From the NCBI RefSeq assembly GCF_000746255.1, contig NZ_JQKW01000009.1:1-64000 (forward strand): a stretch of DNA of 64,000 bases, written 5' to 3'. How positions within the stretch are numbered: position 1 is the first letter of the stretch; each line of letters opens with the position of its first letter. Source of the stretch: Thermodesulfobacterium hydrogeniphilum (GTDB lineage Bacteria > Desulfobacterota > Thermodesulfobacteria > Thermodesulfobacteriales > Thermodesulfobacteriaceae). Made by a program: the position numbers and the translations under genes. Positions 6,508 through 15,861 of this stretch are shown here, in pieces. Below the pieces are notes generated by a model that saw only the letters and a program-made list of their open reading frames with translations, was not told the DNA's origin and did no database searches.

Positions 6508-7820
6508 TCACCTTTTTTATTTTTAAATATAGCTTTGACAATTTTACCCTTTAGATCTGGATCAGGGAGTTCAATTGTTAAAAAAACAGGAATATAATTT
6601 TCTGAAATTCCTTTCCATTTTTGTTCATCAAATTTTTCCAAAACAACTTTTCTTGTTTGACCAATTTCTTTTTCTAAGAATTTTTCTCTTTTTTGAGCAA
6701 TTAAATCTTTTAGGATTTGGCATCTTTTTTTAATGGTTTCAAAAGGGACTTTATTTTTAAATTTTTCTGCTTTGGTTCCAGGGCGTGGAGAAAAAGGAAA
6801 AATATGAAGCCAATTTAAAGGAGAATTTTTTACCACTTCGTAAGTGGAACAGAAATCGGTATCATCTTCTCCAGGGAACCCAACTATTACATCAGCTCCA
6901 AAAGTAGCATGTGGGAAAATTTTATAAAGTTTCTCCAATATTTCTATATATTGTTCTTTGCTGTAATGCCGATTCATTAATTTTAAAATCTTATTTGATC
7001 CACTTTGAAGAGGTATATGAAAATGTGGAGCTAAAAATTTACTTCTTTTGGCAAATTCCAAAAAATCTTCATCTATCTCATTTACTTCTAAAGAAGAGAG
7101 CCTTAGAATAAATTCCTTTCCATAGGATAGCAGAAATTCTTCTATTTTCCAAAGCAAATCTGTAAGTTTTTGAGGAGGATCTAAATCCTTTCCCCATTTA
7201 CCCAAATGAATTCCTGTAAGAACTATTTCTTCATATCCTTGATTGATAAAAACTTTTATTTGATTTAAAACTAATTCTGCAGAAGCACTTCTTGGAGCAC
7301 CTCTGCTATAAGGAACTATACAATAAGAACAAAAATTATCACAACCATCCTGAACCTTTACAAAAGCTCTGGAATGACCAAAAAATTTATGTAAAATTAT
7401 AGGTTCGCATTCACTTAGTTTGGATAAATGTTCAACCATAATTAAGGGGTATTCTATATCTGACTTATTTAAAAGTTCTTTTAAAATTTGAGAAATTTCA
7501 AATTTTTCTTTTTGCCCTAAGATAATGAGATTAGGAATGCACTGTTTTTTAGCCCAATCTAAAATTTCTTGAGGGAATCTTTGAGCATAACAACCTGTTA
7601 AAATAATAAGCTCTGGATTTTTTTTAGCCCATCTTTTAATAATTTTTCTACACTCTGCTTCAGCTTTAGCTGTAACAATGCAGCTATTTAAAATAAAAAT
7701 CTGAGCCTCTTTCTCTGAAGAAGGAATAAAGTTTTCATTTTTAAGACACTCTATTATAAAAGAACTTTCTACTTGATTTACTTTGCATCCTAAGGTTTTC
7801 ACAAAAAATTTTTTTATCAT
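6459..7820 (-). CDS. mtaB: tRNA-t6A37 methylthiotransferase MtaB
   Basis: Radical SAM enzyme that converts t6A37 to ms2t6A in tRNAs. The 453 residues have the N-terminal methylthiotransferase domain with TLGCKVNQVES (the MtaB-type signature, not MiaB). Further Cys follow in NSCIVT and LTGCYAQR, then the radical SAM motif CDNFCSYCIVPYSRG and a C-terminal TRAM-like part. Six conserved Cys for two [4Fe-4S] clusters are visible. It overlaps the upstream ATP-grasp gene by 4 nt, so the two form an operon. Confidence 0.93.
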   Translation of the reverse strand: MIKKFFVKTLGCKVNQVESSFIIECLKNENFIPSSEKEAQIFILNSCIVTAKAEAECRKIIKRWAKKNPELIILTGCYAQRFPQEILDWAKKQCIPNLIILGQKEKFEISQILKELLNKSDIEYPLIMVEHLSKLSECEPIILHKFFGHSRAFVKVQDGCDNFCSYCIVPYSRGAPRSASAELVLNQIKVFINQGYEEIVLTGIHLGKWGKDLDPPQKLTDLLWKIEEFLLSYGKEFILRLSSLEVNEIDEDFLEFAKRSKFLAPHFHIPLQSGSNKILKLMNRHYSKEQYIEILEKLYKIFPHATFGADVIVGFPGEDDTDFCSTYEVVKNSPLNWLHIFPFSPRPGTKAEKFKNKVPFETIKKRCQILKDLIAQKREKFLEKEIGQTRKVVLEKFDEQKWKGISENYIPVFLTIELPDPDLKGKIVKAIFKNKKGDHLIGEVLSIPQKTKE

Positions 7821-8611
7821 AAAACTTTATTTAAGAAATTTTTAATAGCTTTTTTTAAATAATACTCATATCTTTTTTCTCCTAAAGCTCTTCTTCCGAA
7901 AACAAAATTAAATTCATTAACAACAGGTTTATTATTCTTAAAAAGATAATCTATAGCAACCAAATTGAAGTTGGTTTTAGCAATTACTTTTAAAGTTAAT
8001 TCATATACTTTTCTTTTCAAACCTCTTTTTGGAGGAGAGATAATTTTACCTTCTTGAACCAGATTTTTTTTAAAACCCCCTTCTCTAAAGAAGATCAATA
8101 TTTTTTCTCCAATTACTATAGCTCTGGCATCAAATTCTGTAGGAATATATTCCTGTAAAAGAAAACCGTATCGTCCCATTCTTTCCCAACTTTTAATCAA
8201 TTTAAATTTATCTTTTAATTCTTCTAAATTATTAACTAAATAAACCTCAGAACCTTCGTTTCCCCAATTACCTTTTAAAACTAAAGGAAAAGAGACTTTT
8301 AATGGTCGTTTATAGGGATTTTCTTCTATTCCACAAAGTCTTGGTATAATAATAGTTTCAGGATGAGGAAGTTTTAAGTTCTTTAATAACAAAATCTGAC
8401 CTATTTTCCCAGGGTATAAAAATCTATAGGTATATTCTGGAAAAATAGGGATGTTTAAATTTTTACAAAAAAAGTAAATTTCAGAAGAAATGGTAGGAGG
8501 AAATATAATAGCTTTTGCTTTAAATAAAATATCAAAAAGTTTGGTGTTTAATGCTTCAAATTGGAAAAGATTAACCTCTCCTTTAAAAGTAGGAAGAAAA
8601 GATATAATCAT
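7817..8611 (-). CDS. ATP-grasp protein (RimK-like)
   Basis: A 264-residue ATP-grasp ligase-like protein. FPLVLKGNWGNEGSEVYLV (about 107-125) is the ATP-binding Lys and glycine-rich loop. GFLLQEYIPTEFDARAIVIG (148-167) and VAIDYLFKNNKPVVNEFNFVFG (about 217-238) hold the Asp, Glu and Asn expected for metal and ATP. The substrate is unknown; RimK relatives add amino acids to proteins or cofactors. It heads a two-gene unit with mtaB. A -10-like TAAAAT lies eight nt before the ATG and no Shine-Dalgarno is seen. Confidence 0.8.
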   Translation of the reverse strand: MIISFLPTFKGEVNLFQFEALNTKLFDILFKAKAIIFPPTISSEIYFFCKNLNIPIFPEYTYRFLYPGKIGQILLLKNLKLPHPETIIIPRLCGIEENPYKRPLKVSFPLVLKGNWGNEGSEVYLVNNLEELKDKFKLIKSWERMGRYGFLLQEYIPTEFDARAIVIGEKILIFFREGGFKKNLVQEGKIISPPKRGLKRKVYELTLKVIAKTNFNLVAIDYLFKNNKPVVNEFNFVFGRRALGEKRYEYYLKKAIKNFLNKVL

Positions 8612-8619
8612 GAATTTTT

Positions 8620-8647
8620 ATTTTAATCCTGTTTTTTAAATTTTCAT
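8620..8647 (-). promoter_or_regulatory. Possible promoter of the ATP-grasp/mtaB unit, leaderless type
   Basis: Minus strand: ATGAAA (8647-8642), 16 nt, TAAAAT (8625-8620), then eight nt to the ATG at 8611. The -35 is weak. Confidence 0.4.
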
Positions 8648-8714
8648 TCTTTTTCCCAGATTTTTCTGTCCCTATTACTACTTTGAATCCTAAGAAGATT
8701 ATGTTAAGATAAGA

Positions 8715-8743
8715 TTGTCAAAAATTTTTTGGAAGATTATTAA
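8715..8743 (+). promoter_or_regulatory. Promoter of the envelope-glycosylation genes
   Basis: TTGTCA (8715-8720), 17 nt, TATTAA (8738-8743). The ATG at 8754 is 10 nt further on and has no Shine-Dalgarno, again suggesting a leaderless start. Confidence 0.45.
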
Positions 8744-8753
8744 AATATAGAAA

Positions 8754-10346
8754 ATGAAAAGATCATACATTTTTTTAATATTATTATTAGGTATATTCTT
8801 AAGACTTTGGGCTTTTTTTCATAATTATGGAATAAATCCTGATGCAACTCTTTATCTTTATCAAACTTGGGCTTTAGCTAAGGGTAATTTCTCTCTTTTA
8901 AAAATATGCGCCATTTCTTCAAGAATTAAAGAGATTAATCTTTTTTCTGTAAGTATTGTTCCATTTTTTTATATTTTTAAAAATTTGGAGATAGCTGGTA
9001 AATGTGTTTCTTTTATTGCAAGCAGTTTATCATTGTGTTTTTTATACTTTATATTAAAAAGATATTTCAAAGGTTTAGTTCTTTATTTAACCTTACTTAT
9101 TTATGCAATTCATCCAATTTTAATTAAAGAAAGCTCTGAAATTTTGAGAGAATCTCTTTTTTCTTTTTATTTTCTTATAGGTCTTTGGAGCTTTTTAAAG
9201 GGATTAGAAGTTTCAAATAAATGGAAAGGCTTTTATTTAATGTTTTCCAGTATAACCTGGATACTTTCTGCTTGGATAAGAATTGAAGGATTATTTTTTG
9301 TTATATTTTCTGGAATTTACTTATTTGGAAAACTTCTCTTTACCTCAGATAAAAAAGAAGCTTTAAAAAATCTTTTCTGGTTTTTAATTTTACCTTTAAT
9401 AGGTTTTATTTTAGGATTAATTTATTTATCTTATTTTAAAGGTTTTATTATAACAGAATGGCTAAGCAAAGCAAAAATAACTAATCCTTTCACGCAACCT
9501 TATAGAAAAGTGTTAAAGACTTTTGAATATAAAAACATTCCGGCTCCAAGTCCATATTTCTGGGACATGGTAAGACAAAATCTCTGGCTTATTGCTCTTG
9601 GAACTACTTTGTTTTATAAATTTATCCCTGCTCTTTATGCTCCTAATTTAATTTTCCTTCTTGCAGGTTTTAAAAATTTGAAAAACAATTTAAAAAAACA
9701 TCAGTTTCTTTTTTATTTTTTGTCATTTTCAATTTTTTATATAATTATTCTCTGGTTTTTTGCTTTTACTCATTGGTATATGGAGAAACGTTATATGCTC
9801 CCTTTAATTTATCTTTTGAGTCCTTTTTTGGGGTTAGGTATTGAAAATTTGATTAACTGGTTTAAAGAAAAATTTTCTAATTTGTCATATCAAAAAATCG
9901 TAACAATTGTATGTTTATATATTGTTATTTTTTCTTTACCTAAATCCATGGCATCTATAAGAAAAAGGAAATTAGGTATTAAGAAAATTGGAGTTGAAAT
10001 AGCTAAATATCTGCCAAAAAACATTGAAAATGTATGTGAAACAACCAGGTGTGAGAGTTTAATTTTTACTTCTAAATGTGAAATAATATTTTTTGCTGGT
10101 AATGCCAAAGGTTTTATGATGTGTCCCAAGTTTATAAATTCAAAATTTTATTACTGGCTCTCTCAAAGACCTGAAAAATTTATTAAATATATAAAAAATA
10201 AAAATTACAAATTTGTAGTCCTTGAAGAGAGATATTTAAAAAGAAATCTGAATATAGTAAAAGAAAAGCTAATAAAAGAGGGATATAAGTTTTTAAAAGA
10301 AGAGAAAATAATTTCAGGGAAATTGGTCCTTTTAGGGAAAATTTAA
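8754..10346 (+). CDS. GT-C membrane glycosyltransferase (PMT/ArnT-like)
   Basis: A 530-residue polytopic membrane protein. The first membrane helix runs into FFHNYGINPDATLYLYQTWALAKG; the Asp in the first external loop is the place of the catalytic acid in GT-C enzymes that use a polyprenyl-phosphate sugar. About ten hydrophobic helices follow, then a soluble C-terminal domain (about 410-530). The sugar and acceptor are not known; LPS or a surface glycan is likely given the neighbours. A DUF2905 gene and a second GT-C gene follow on the same strand. Confidence 0.8.
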   Translation: MKRSYIFLILLLGIFLRLWAFFHNYGINPDATLYLYQTWALAKGNFSLLKICAISSRIKEINLFSVSIVPFFYIFKNLEIAGKCVSFIASSLSLCFLYFILKRYFKGLVLYLTLLIYAIHPILIKESSEILRESLFSFYFLIGLWSFLKGLEVSNKWKGFYLMFSSITWILSAWIRIEGLFFVIFSGIYLFGKLLFTSDKKEALKNLFWFLILPLIGFILGLIYLSYFKGFIITEWLSKAKITNPFTQPYRKVLKTFEYKNIPAPSPYFWDMVRQNLWLIALGTTLFYKFIPALYAPNLIFLLAGFKNLKNNLKKHQFLFYFLSFSIFYIIILWFFAFTHWYMEKRYMLPLIYLLSPFLGLGIENLINWFKEKFSNLSYQKIVTIVCLYIVIFSLPKSMASIRKRKLGIKKIGVEIAKYLPKNIENVCETTRCESLIFTSKCEIIFFAGNAKGFMMCPKFINSKFYYWLSQRPEKFIKYIKNKNYKFVVLEERYLKRNLNIVKEKLIKEGYKFLKEEKIISGKLVLLGKI

Positions 10347-10391
10347 TATTTGAACTTGCAATTTTTTCAAAAATTTTTAAATTTTAAATTT

Positions 10392-10616
10392 ATGAATGAT
10401 TTATCAAATTTCGGTAAATTTTTGGTTCTTATAGGATTTGTAATAATAGCCTTAGGGCTTTTACTTACCTTTTTACCCAAGATTCCTTATTTAGGAAAAC
10501 TTCCCGGAGATATTTATATAAAAAAAGGAAATTTTACTTTTTATTTTCCTTTAGCTACTTCTATTTTGCTGAGCATTCTTTTAACTATAATTCTAAATCT
10601 TCTTTTAAGGAAATAG
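10392..10616 (+). CDS. DUF2905 small membrane protein
   Basis: A 74-residue protein with two transmembrane helices joined by a short loop. FGKFLVLIGFVIIALGLLL, then LPYLGKLPGD-like IPYLGKLPGDIYIKKGNFTF, then a second helix; this layout is the DUF2905 family, whose function is unknown. An upstream TTG would extend it by 14 residues, but the ATG at 10392 gives the usual family length. It sits between two GT-C genes, with 8 nt to the next. Confidence 0.82.
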   Translation: MNDLSNFGKFLVLIGFVIIALGLLLTFLPKIPYLGKLPGDIYIKKGNFTFYFPLATSILLSILLTIILNLLLRK

Positions 10617-10624
10617 CCTTCTAA

Positions 10625-12277
10625 ATGTATTCAAAAACTCAAACAATTTTAGTAATAGCTTTTTTAGTAGTTTTTGCTCTTTTTTTATATCTTCCATATA
10701 TAAATGTAAAAGAATTTGAAGGAGAAGAGGGCAGGCGTGTTCTTATAGCTTTACAAATGCTTGAAAATAAAAAGTTTTTAATACCTCAATTTTTGGGAAA
10801 ACCTTATTTTACCAAACCTCCTTTGTTCAACTGGATTTTAGCCTTTTTCTTTTATCTTACTAAAAATTTCTCAGAATTTATGGCAAGAGCTGTTTCATCT
10901 TTGATGGCTTTAGGAGCTTCCATTTTTATTACTTATATATGGAAAAAAACTCTGGAAACCTCTAAAATTAAAACTTCTTTTTGGCTTCTTTTAATACCTG
11001 CTTTAATATTTTTGACTACACCTGAGGTGATAGACAAAGCTATCAGAGCAGAAATAGACATGACTTATACCTTTATTATAACCTTAGCCTTGTTTTTATG
11101 GTTTTATTTTTCTGAAATAAAAAATAAAAAAACACTTGCTTTTATAACAAGTGGCTTTTTTCTTGGGTTAGGAATTCTTACCAAAACTTTTCAAGCTCTA
11201 ACTTTCTTTTATTTGGCTATTATTCCCTATCTCTTTATTAAAAAAAGATATAAAGAACTTTTTAGTCTGTCTCATTTTTTAGGTATTTCTACCTATTGTT
11301 TTGTTTTTTTGGTTTGGGCTATACCTGTTAATTTTAAAGTTGGGTTAATTCCTTTTATTAAAGCCTGGTTAGCAGAATATCATACTGCTGCTTCTACTGT
11401 AGAAGTTTCATTAATGCAACATCTAAAAAGTTTTACGCTTTCAGCTTTATTAGGTTATTCTCCCTGGATTTTTTTTCTCATACTTTATAAAAATAAAGAT
11501 TTCAGAAAAAAATTTTTAAACACTCATCCTGTTTTGAAAGATTTAGCCCTTTTTTCAATTTGTCTGTTTGCTTTTTCTTATTTATTTTATCTTATCTTTC
11601 CGGGTTCAAGACTTAGATATATACTTCCTTCTGTAGGTGGATTTGTTTTTCTTGTTGCTATATCAAATTTGTATTTTTTTGTATATCCTTCTAAGTTCTG
11701 GCAAGTCAGTTTCTGGAAATACCTTAGTTATTTTTTAGCAGGTATTTTACTTATAAGTAGTTTAGCTTTTTTTATCTATATAAAGTTTCATTTTCACCAA
11801 TTATCTCTATTTTTATATTTTAACCTTTTATTATTAATCTTACTTTGTTTTTACTTTTTAATCAGAACCAAAAATAAAAAATCCTTCAATTTTGTTTTTT
11901 TATTTTTTGTTTTAATAGTTTTTTTTGTAAAACAGATTTATGTTTCTTTTTATTATCCCTATCATAAGCAAAGATTTAACTATTATAGAAAAGCAGCTGC
12001 TAAAATAGCCCAAATTTTAGAAAAAGATATTTATAAAAATAAGGTTCTTTATCTTTGCCATAGTATTCCTCATCATTTGATTTATTATTTAAAATATAAA
12101 ATTAAGGCTATTAATGATGTAAAAATTTTAGCAAATTGTCAAAAATTACCTGTTAATCAATGGGTTTTGATTCCTCAAAAATATCTATCAGATTTTTATT
12201 TAAATTCTAAGGATTACCAAACCAATTATTTAAAGATAAGAAAAAAAGACTATTTTCTGGTGAAACAAATAAAATAG
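10625..12277 (+). CDS. ArnT-like GT-C glycosyltransferase
   Basis: A 550-residue integral membrane protein. The first external loop EFEGEEGRRVLIALQML followed by KPYFTKPPLFNW corresponds to the ArnT loop that holds the acidic catalytic residue and the KPP motif. ArnT enzymes move aminoarabinose or other sugars from undecaprenyl phosphate to lipid A or core. Around twelve hydrophobic helices are present, with a short soluble tail. The donor sugar cannot be named; no arnA/B/C genes are seen. It ends 2 nt before the convergent kinase gene. Confidence 0.83.
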   Translation: MYSKTQTILVIAFLVVFALFLYLPYINVKEFEGEEGRRVLIALQMLENKKFLIPQFLGKPYFTKPPLFNWILAFFFYLTKNFSEFMARAVSSLMALGASIFITYIWKKTLETSKIKTSFWLLLIPALIFLTTPEVIDKAIRAEIDMTYTFIITLALFLWFYFSEIKNKKTLAFITSGFFLGLGILTKTFQALTFFYLAIIPYLFIKKRYKELFSLSHFLGISTYCFVFLVWAIPVNFKVGLIPFIKAWLAEYHTAASTVEVSLMQHLKSFTLSALLGYSPWIFFLILYKNKDFRKKFLNTHPVLKDLALFSICLFAFSYLFYLIFPGSRLRYILPSVGGFVFLVAISNLYFFVYPSKFWQVSFWKYLSYFLAGILLISSLAFFIYIKFHFHQLSLFLYFNLLLLILLCFYFLIRTKNKKSFNFVFLFFVLIVFFVKQIYVSFYYPYHKQRFNYYRKAAAKIAQILEKDIYKNKVLYLCHSIPHHLIYYLKYKIKAINDVKILANCQKLPVNQWVLIPQKYLSDFYLNSKDYQTNYLKIRKKDYFLVKQIK

Positions 12278-12279
12278 CT

Positions 12280-13029
12280 TTATTTTTGATAGGTCTTTAA
12301 TCTTTTTTGATATCTATTTTCTACAAATTTTGTAAAAGTTAAAAAGTCTTTTTCATTTAAAGGATATAAATTTTTATATAGATCAAAAATTTGACTTTTT
12401 TCAGATTTATTTTCAAGGACCCATTCTAAAGACATTGCAAGGGTGGATAAATCTTTAAGTCTTAATTTTTTGGAAAGACTTTTAGGATAAAATTTAATTC
12501 CATCTAAGTCAAAAATTTTTATTTCGTTTTTTTCATACCAAAAATTGTTAAGTTTGGTATCCCTAAGAAAAACTCCTTTTTCATGAAGTTTAAATAAAAA
12601 TTCTATCAATTTATTTAAAAATTTTTCATATTTTTCTTGTTTTTTAAATTCTAAAATCTTTTTTTTGTTAATAAATCCAGTTTTTATAAAAGGATAAATT
12701 ATTCCACCATAGAAAGATTTTCTTTTTATATAAGCTTTTAAAGGAGAGAGATAAAATAAAGCCAAGGGTTTTATAAATGAAATATCCAAAGTTTCCAATT
12801 TTTCAATTATATTTAAGGTTTTTTTTAAACGATTACCAGTTAAAGGTTTAGCAAAGTATAACTTTACAAAAAATAGAGGTTCTTTTTTAACAAAATCTAT
12901 TAAAATCAGATTTAAATTACTTTTTCCTTTTTTAATTATTTTAGGAAACAAAATTTTATCAGATAAACCTATATTTTTAAAAATTTTAATTTTATATTCA
13001 GGAAAGAAGGTTGATAAGGCATTTAACAT
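12280..13029 (-). CDS. LPS-kinase-like protein (WaaP/RfaP fold)
   Basis: A 249-residue protein kinase-like enzyme. LHEKGVFLRDTKLNNFWY (about 148-165) matches the catalytic loop with Asp and Asn, and IKIFDLDGIKFY (about 171-182) the metal-binding DxD. The N-terminal FVKLYF holds the ATP Lys. Enzymes of this fold phosphorylate heptose or Kdo in the LPS core. The 5' end overlaps the GT4 gene upstream by 32 nt. It is the last gene of a three-gene minus-strand unit (kinase, GT4, kinase). The exact sugar target is unknown. Confidence 0.72.
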   Translation of the reverse strand: MLNALSTFFPEYKIKIFKNIGLSDKILFPKIIKKGKSNLNLILIDFVKKEPLFFVKLYFAKPLTGNRLKKTLNIIEKLETLDISFIKPLALFYLSPLKAYIKRKSFYGGIIYPFIKTGFINKKKILEFKKQEKYEKFLNKLIEFLFKLHEKGVFLRDTKLNNFWYEKNEIKIFDLDGIKFYPKSLSKKLRLKDLSTLAMSLEWVLENKSEKSQIFDLYKNLYPLNEKDFLTFTKFVENRYQKRLKTYQK

Positions 13030-14062
13030 AGTTATCCCAGGTCAGGTGTTTTATAGTTTCATAACATATATATGGATCAAAAGTAGTTTCTATAGCTTTT
13101 AAAATTTTATTTCTCAAATCTTCCTTTTCAAGATCGGTAATATAACCATTTATTCCTTCTTTGATAAATTCTTTAGTTCCATCATAAATAGAAGTAATAA
13201 CAGGGGTTCCTGAGGCAAGAGCTTCTAAAGTAACCATAGCTCCTGGATCATAAAGAGTTGGAAGAACTACTAAATCAGAAAGGGCGTAAAAATTTTCTAT
13301 CTGCTTAATTTTTCCTAAATAAATAATCCTTTTTGTAGATTTACCTTCTATTCCTGCAATAAGAAGCTTTACATGTGTAGGAAGTTCATTTATCAATTTA
13401 AGAAGTAAAGGCAAGCCTTTTCTTTTAGGATCATACCCTACAAAAAGTATTAAATAATCTTTTTGAGAAAAGCCGAATTTATCTCTCAAAGTTTTTTTAA
13501 AATCTTTTAATTTTGGATTAAATCTTTTAAAATCTATTCCTCTATGGCAAATAAAAGTTTTGTAATAAGCTTGAGTATAGTATTTAGAAACAAGCTCTTT
13601 TCCCATTTCAAAAAGAACCACAATTTTTTTTGCACTTTCAATAGATTTTTTTTCAATGTTCAGTAAAAATCTATATCTTGGACGAAAAAAATTTAATTTT
13701 CTAAAAATCGGAGATTTATATTTCTGTTCTATCCAGAATCTTTGCAAGGGATCGCAAAGTATTAAAATATCGGCTTCAGGGAATCTGAAGGGGCTGATAA
13801 GATAATCATAATTAAGAGATTTTAAGGTTTTTTTAGCTTTTTTTAAAAATAGCCAGTATTTTAAAACACTTCCTCTTGCTTTAAGTTTTACAGGATAAAA
13901 AGAAAGGTTAGTTAAAATATTTTTGGGAAAATTAATTTCAGTAGCTACAAGCCCTACTTCATAGCCATATTCTAAGAATTTAGTTGCAAGTGTAGCTGCA
14001 TGGGTTTCAGCTCCACCAAGACCGAATCCAATTTTTGGACGAATAAGAATGATTTTTTTCAA
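12998..14062 (-). CDS. GT4 glycosyltransferase (LPS core type)
   Basis: A GT-B-fold sugar transferase, about 354 residues from the chosen start. IGFGLGGAETHAATLATKF near the N-terminus and ALASGTPVITSIYDGTKEFI near the C-terminus are the acceptor and nucleotide-sugar sites of family GT4. LFVGYDPKRKGL marks the linker. The frame stays open to an ATG at 14119, but that would overlap the upstream gene by 55 nt. A TTG at 14062 has GAGGTGGAG at the right distance and starts directly with KKIILIRPK, so it is preferred. Neighbours on both sides are LPS-kinase-like, so it probably adds a core sugar. Confidence 0.85.
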   Translation of the reverse strand: MKKIILIRPKIGFGLGGAETHAATLATKFLEYGYEVGLVATEINFPKNILTNLSFYPVKLKARGSVLKYWLFLKKAKKTLKSLNYDYLISPFRFPEADILILCDPLQRFWIEQKYKSPIFRKLNFFRPRYRFLLNIEKKSIESAKKIVVLFEMGKELVSKYYTQAYYKTFICHRGIDFKRFNPKLKDFKKTLRDKFGFSQKDYLILFVGYDPKRKGLPLLLKLINELPTHVKLLIAGIEGKSTKRIIYLGKIKQIENFYALSDLVVLPTLYDPGAMVTLEALASGTPVITSIYDGTKEFIKEGINGYITDLEKEDLRNKILKAIETTFDPYICYETIKHLTWDNYVKCLINLLS

Positions 14063-14064
14063 TT

Positions 14065-14820
14065 TTAAATTTCTCCACCTCTTTTTAAAACTCTTTCTGT
14101 ATGCCTTTTGATAAGCCAAACTTTTAAATCTATCAGTTTTGGCAAAAATAAAAAGGAGTTTTTTGTTGATTTATTATAATTTTCCCAAAAAAAATTCCAC
14201 CACCTTTCAGCTTTATCTCCAAGATAGGTATAAAAAGAAAATTTTAGTTGGGCAAGGTCTTTAATAAAATAATATTTAGAAAAAAAGGGTTTGTACTTAA
14301 CTCTGGATACATCTATAATAATAAGCTGATCAGATTTTTCATCATAATAAAAGTGATTTAAATAACAGTCTTGATGAAAAAAAACTATTTTATGAAATTT
14401 AGCTAAAAATTCAGCAATTTTAGAAATAAAAAAGGAAACTTTGGAAGGATCATCTTGGATTATATCTATAACACGTTTTCCTTTTATTTCTTCAGTCCCT
14501 ATCATAGCTCTTTTGTCTTCTGATAAAGCGAAAAATACAGGAATAGATGTTGGAACCCCTTTTTCCCAGAGCAAAAGAATGTTTTCCCATTCTTTTTTAG
14601 CTTCCTCTGGATGAGCCAGATATTTTTTTATAAAAATTTTAAATCCTTTTATTTGATAAGCAGAAACTATACGATATCTTTTTTTTCTAAAAAAATAAGG
14701 ATCAGGTAAGTTCCAGAGAATATCAAAAGAAAGAAGATTGTTTTTTTCTAAAAAATTATAAAAATTCTTATTTACCTTTATATCTTTTATGTTTAGCAAA
14801 ATAAATTTTTTTCTCAACAA
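14065..14820 (-). CDS. LPS core kinase (RfaP/WaaP family)
   Basis: A 251-residue kinase. FKIFIKKYLAHPEEAKKEW holds the ATP Lys with the family R/K-x-EW motif. MIGTEEIKGKRVIDI is the hinge, FHKIVFFHQDCYLNHFYY the catalytic loop (HQDCYLNH), and LIIIDVSRVKY the metal motif. This fits the Kdo/heptose kinases of the RfaP family better than the 12280 gene does. Only TTG codons are available as start (14820 or 14817). It is the first gene of the unit and ends 2 nt before the GT4 start. Confidence 0.83.
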   Translation of the reverse strand: MLRKKFILLNIKDIKVNKNFYNFLEKNNLLSFDILWNLPDPYFFRKKRYRIVSAYQIKGFKIFIKKYLAHPEEAKKEWENILLLWEKGVPTSIPVFFALSEDKRAMIGTEEIKGKRVIDIIQDDPSKVSFFISKIAEFLAKFHKIVFFHQDCYLNHFYYDEKSDQLIIIDVSRVKYKPFFSKYYFIKDLAQLKFSFYTYLGDKAERWWNFFWENYNKSTKNSFLFLPKLIDLKVWLIKRHTERVLKRGGEI

Positions 14821-14919
14821 AGATAAATTTATTAATTGAAAAATTTTTTATTGTATTTTAGCTTATTTTTGATAAAATAACAACTCAATTTTAGAGGGTT
14901 AAAAAGAAGAATTTTTAAA

Positions 14920-15861
14920 ATGAGTCAACGAAATATTTATCCTATATATTCACTGATTTATATTGCTGGAGCAGAACGCTCCGGGAGTACACTTTTAGAT
15001 ACAATTTTAGGGGAAAGTAAAAGTTGTTTTTCTATAGGAGAATTCAGACAATTTTGGAAGTCTTTTATTCTTAAGAACGGTCTTTGTACTTGTCAAAAAA
15101 ATTATAAAGATTGCCCATTTTGGGGACAGATATTAAAAGAGCTTTTTGGAAATACTGGAAATATTAAAAACATAGCTATGTATTATTATAAGCTTCAAAA
15201 AATTGTTGAGAGAATTCCTTTAGTAAATTTAAAAAAGCAAAAAGAGTATTTATTTAAATACCATAAGGAGATAAGCGAATTTGGAAGTTTTTTAAAAGAA
15301 ATTTATAATAAAGTTATAAAATTTTCTTCAGCTAAGATAATAATAGATTCATCAAAAGTACCTTACTGGTTAATAGTTTTAAAAAATTTTATACCTAATT
15401 TAATGGTTATTCACCTTGTAAGGGATCCAAGGGCAGTAACATATTCTTGGACAAAAAGGAAATTTGATTATAGTATAAACAATTATATAAAAACTCACCA
15501 TCCATTTACCACAGCCAGGAATTGGTTAAAATATAACATAGCTTTAGAAAAAATTAAATCTGAACTTCAATATTATTATTTTTTAAGATATGAAGATTTT
15601 GTTAATCATCCAAACAAATATTTAAGAGAAATAGAAAAAAGCTTCAATTTAGAGAAAAACATTTTTCCTGAAATAAGAAATTATCAACTTTTGGTTAAAA
15701 AAGATAGACACCAGGTAGGAGGAAATCCAGATAGATTTAAAATGAAAAATATTCAAATTAAAGGAGACTTCACTTGGAAAAAGCAATTACCTTTGAAATA
15801 TAAAATATTTATAACTATGTTAACTTTTCCTTTTTTAAAACGATATAAATATCTTTTTTAA
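14920..15861 (+). CDS. Sulfotransferase family protein
   Basis: Transfers sulfate from PAPS to a sugar, lipid or other acceptor. In the 313 residues, IAGAERSGSTLLDTILG (about 14-30) is the 5'-phosphosulfate loop, and VIHLVRDPRAVTYSW (about 164-178) is the 3'-phosphate-binding region. The protein is soluble. A leader with GAGGG precedes the ATG. It sits alone on this strand among LPS genes, facing the GT2 gene with a 4-nt overlap at the ends. A surface glycan is the likely acceptor, but this is inference. Confidence 0.85.
   Translation: MSQRNIYPIYSLIYIAGAERSGSTLLDTILGESKSCFSIGEFRQFWKSFILKNGLCTCQKNYKDCPFWGQILKELFGNTGNIKNIAMYYYKLQKIVERIPLVNLKKQKEYLFKYHKEISEFGSFLKEIYNKVIKFSSAKIIIDSSKVPYWLIVLKNFIPNLMVIHLVRDPRAVTYSWTKRKFDYSINNYIKTHHPFTTARNWLKYNIALEKIKSELQYYYFLRYEDFVNHPNKYLREIEKSFNLEKNIFPEIRNYQLLVKKDRHQVGGNPDRFKMKNIQIKGDFTWKKQLPLKYKIFITMLTFPFLKRYKYLF

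Noticed and set aside
12998-14119. GT4 start at ATG 14119
   Set aside because: It gives a basic, non-conserved 19-residue extension and a 55-nt overlap; TTG 14062 with GAGGTGGAG fits better.
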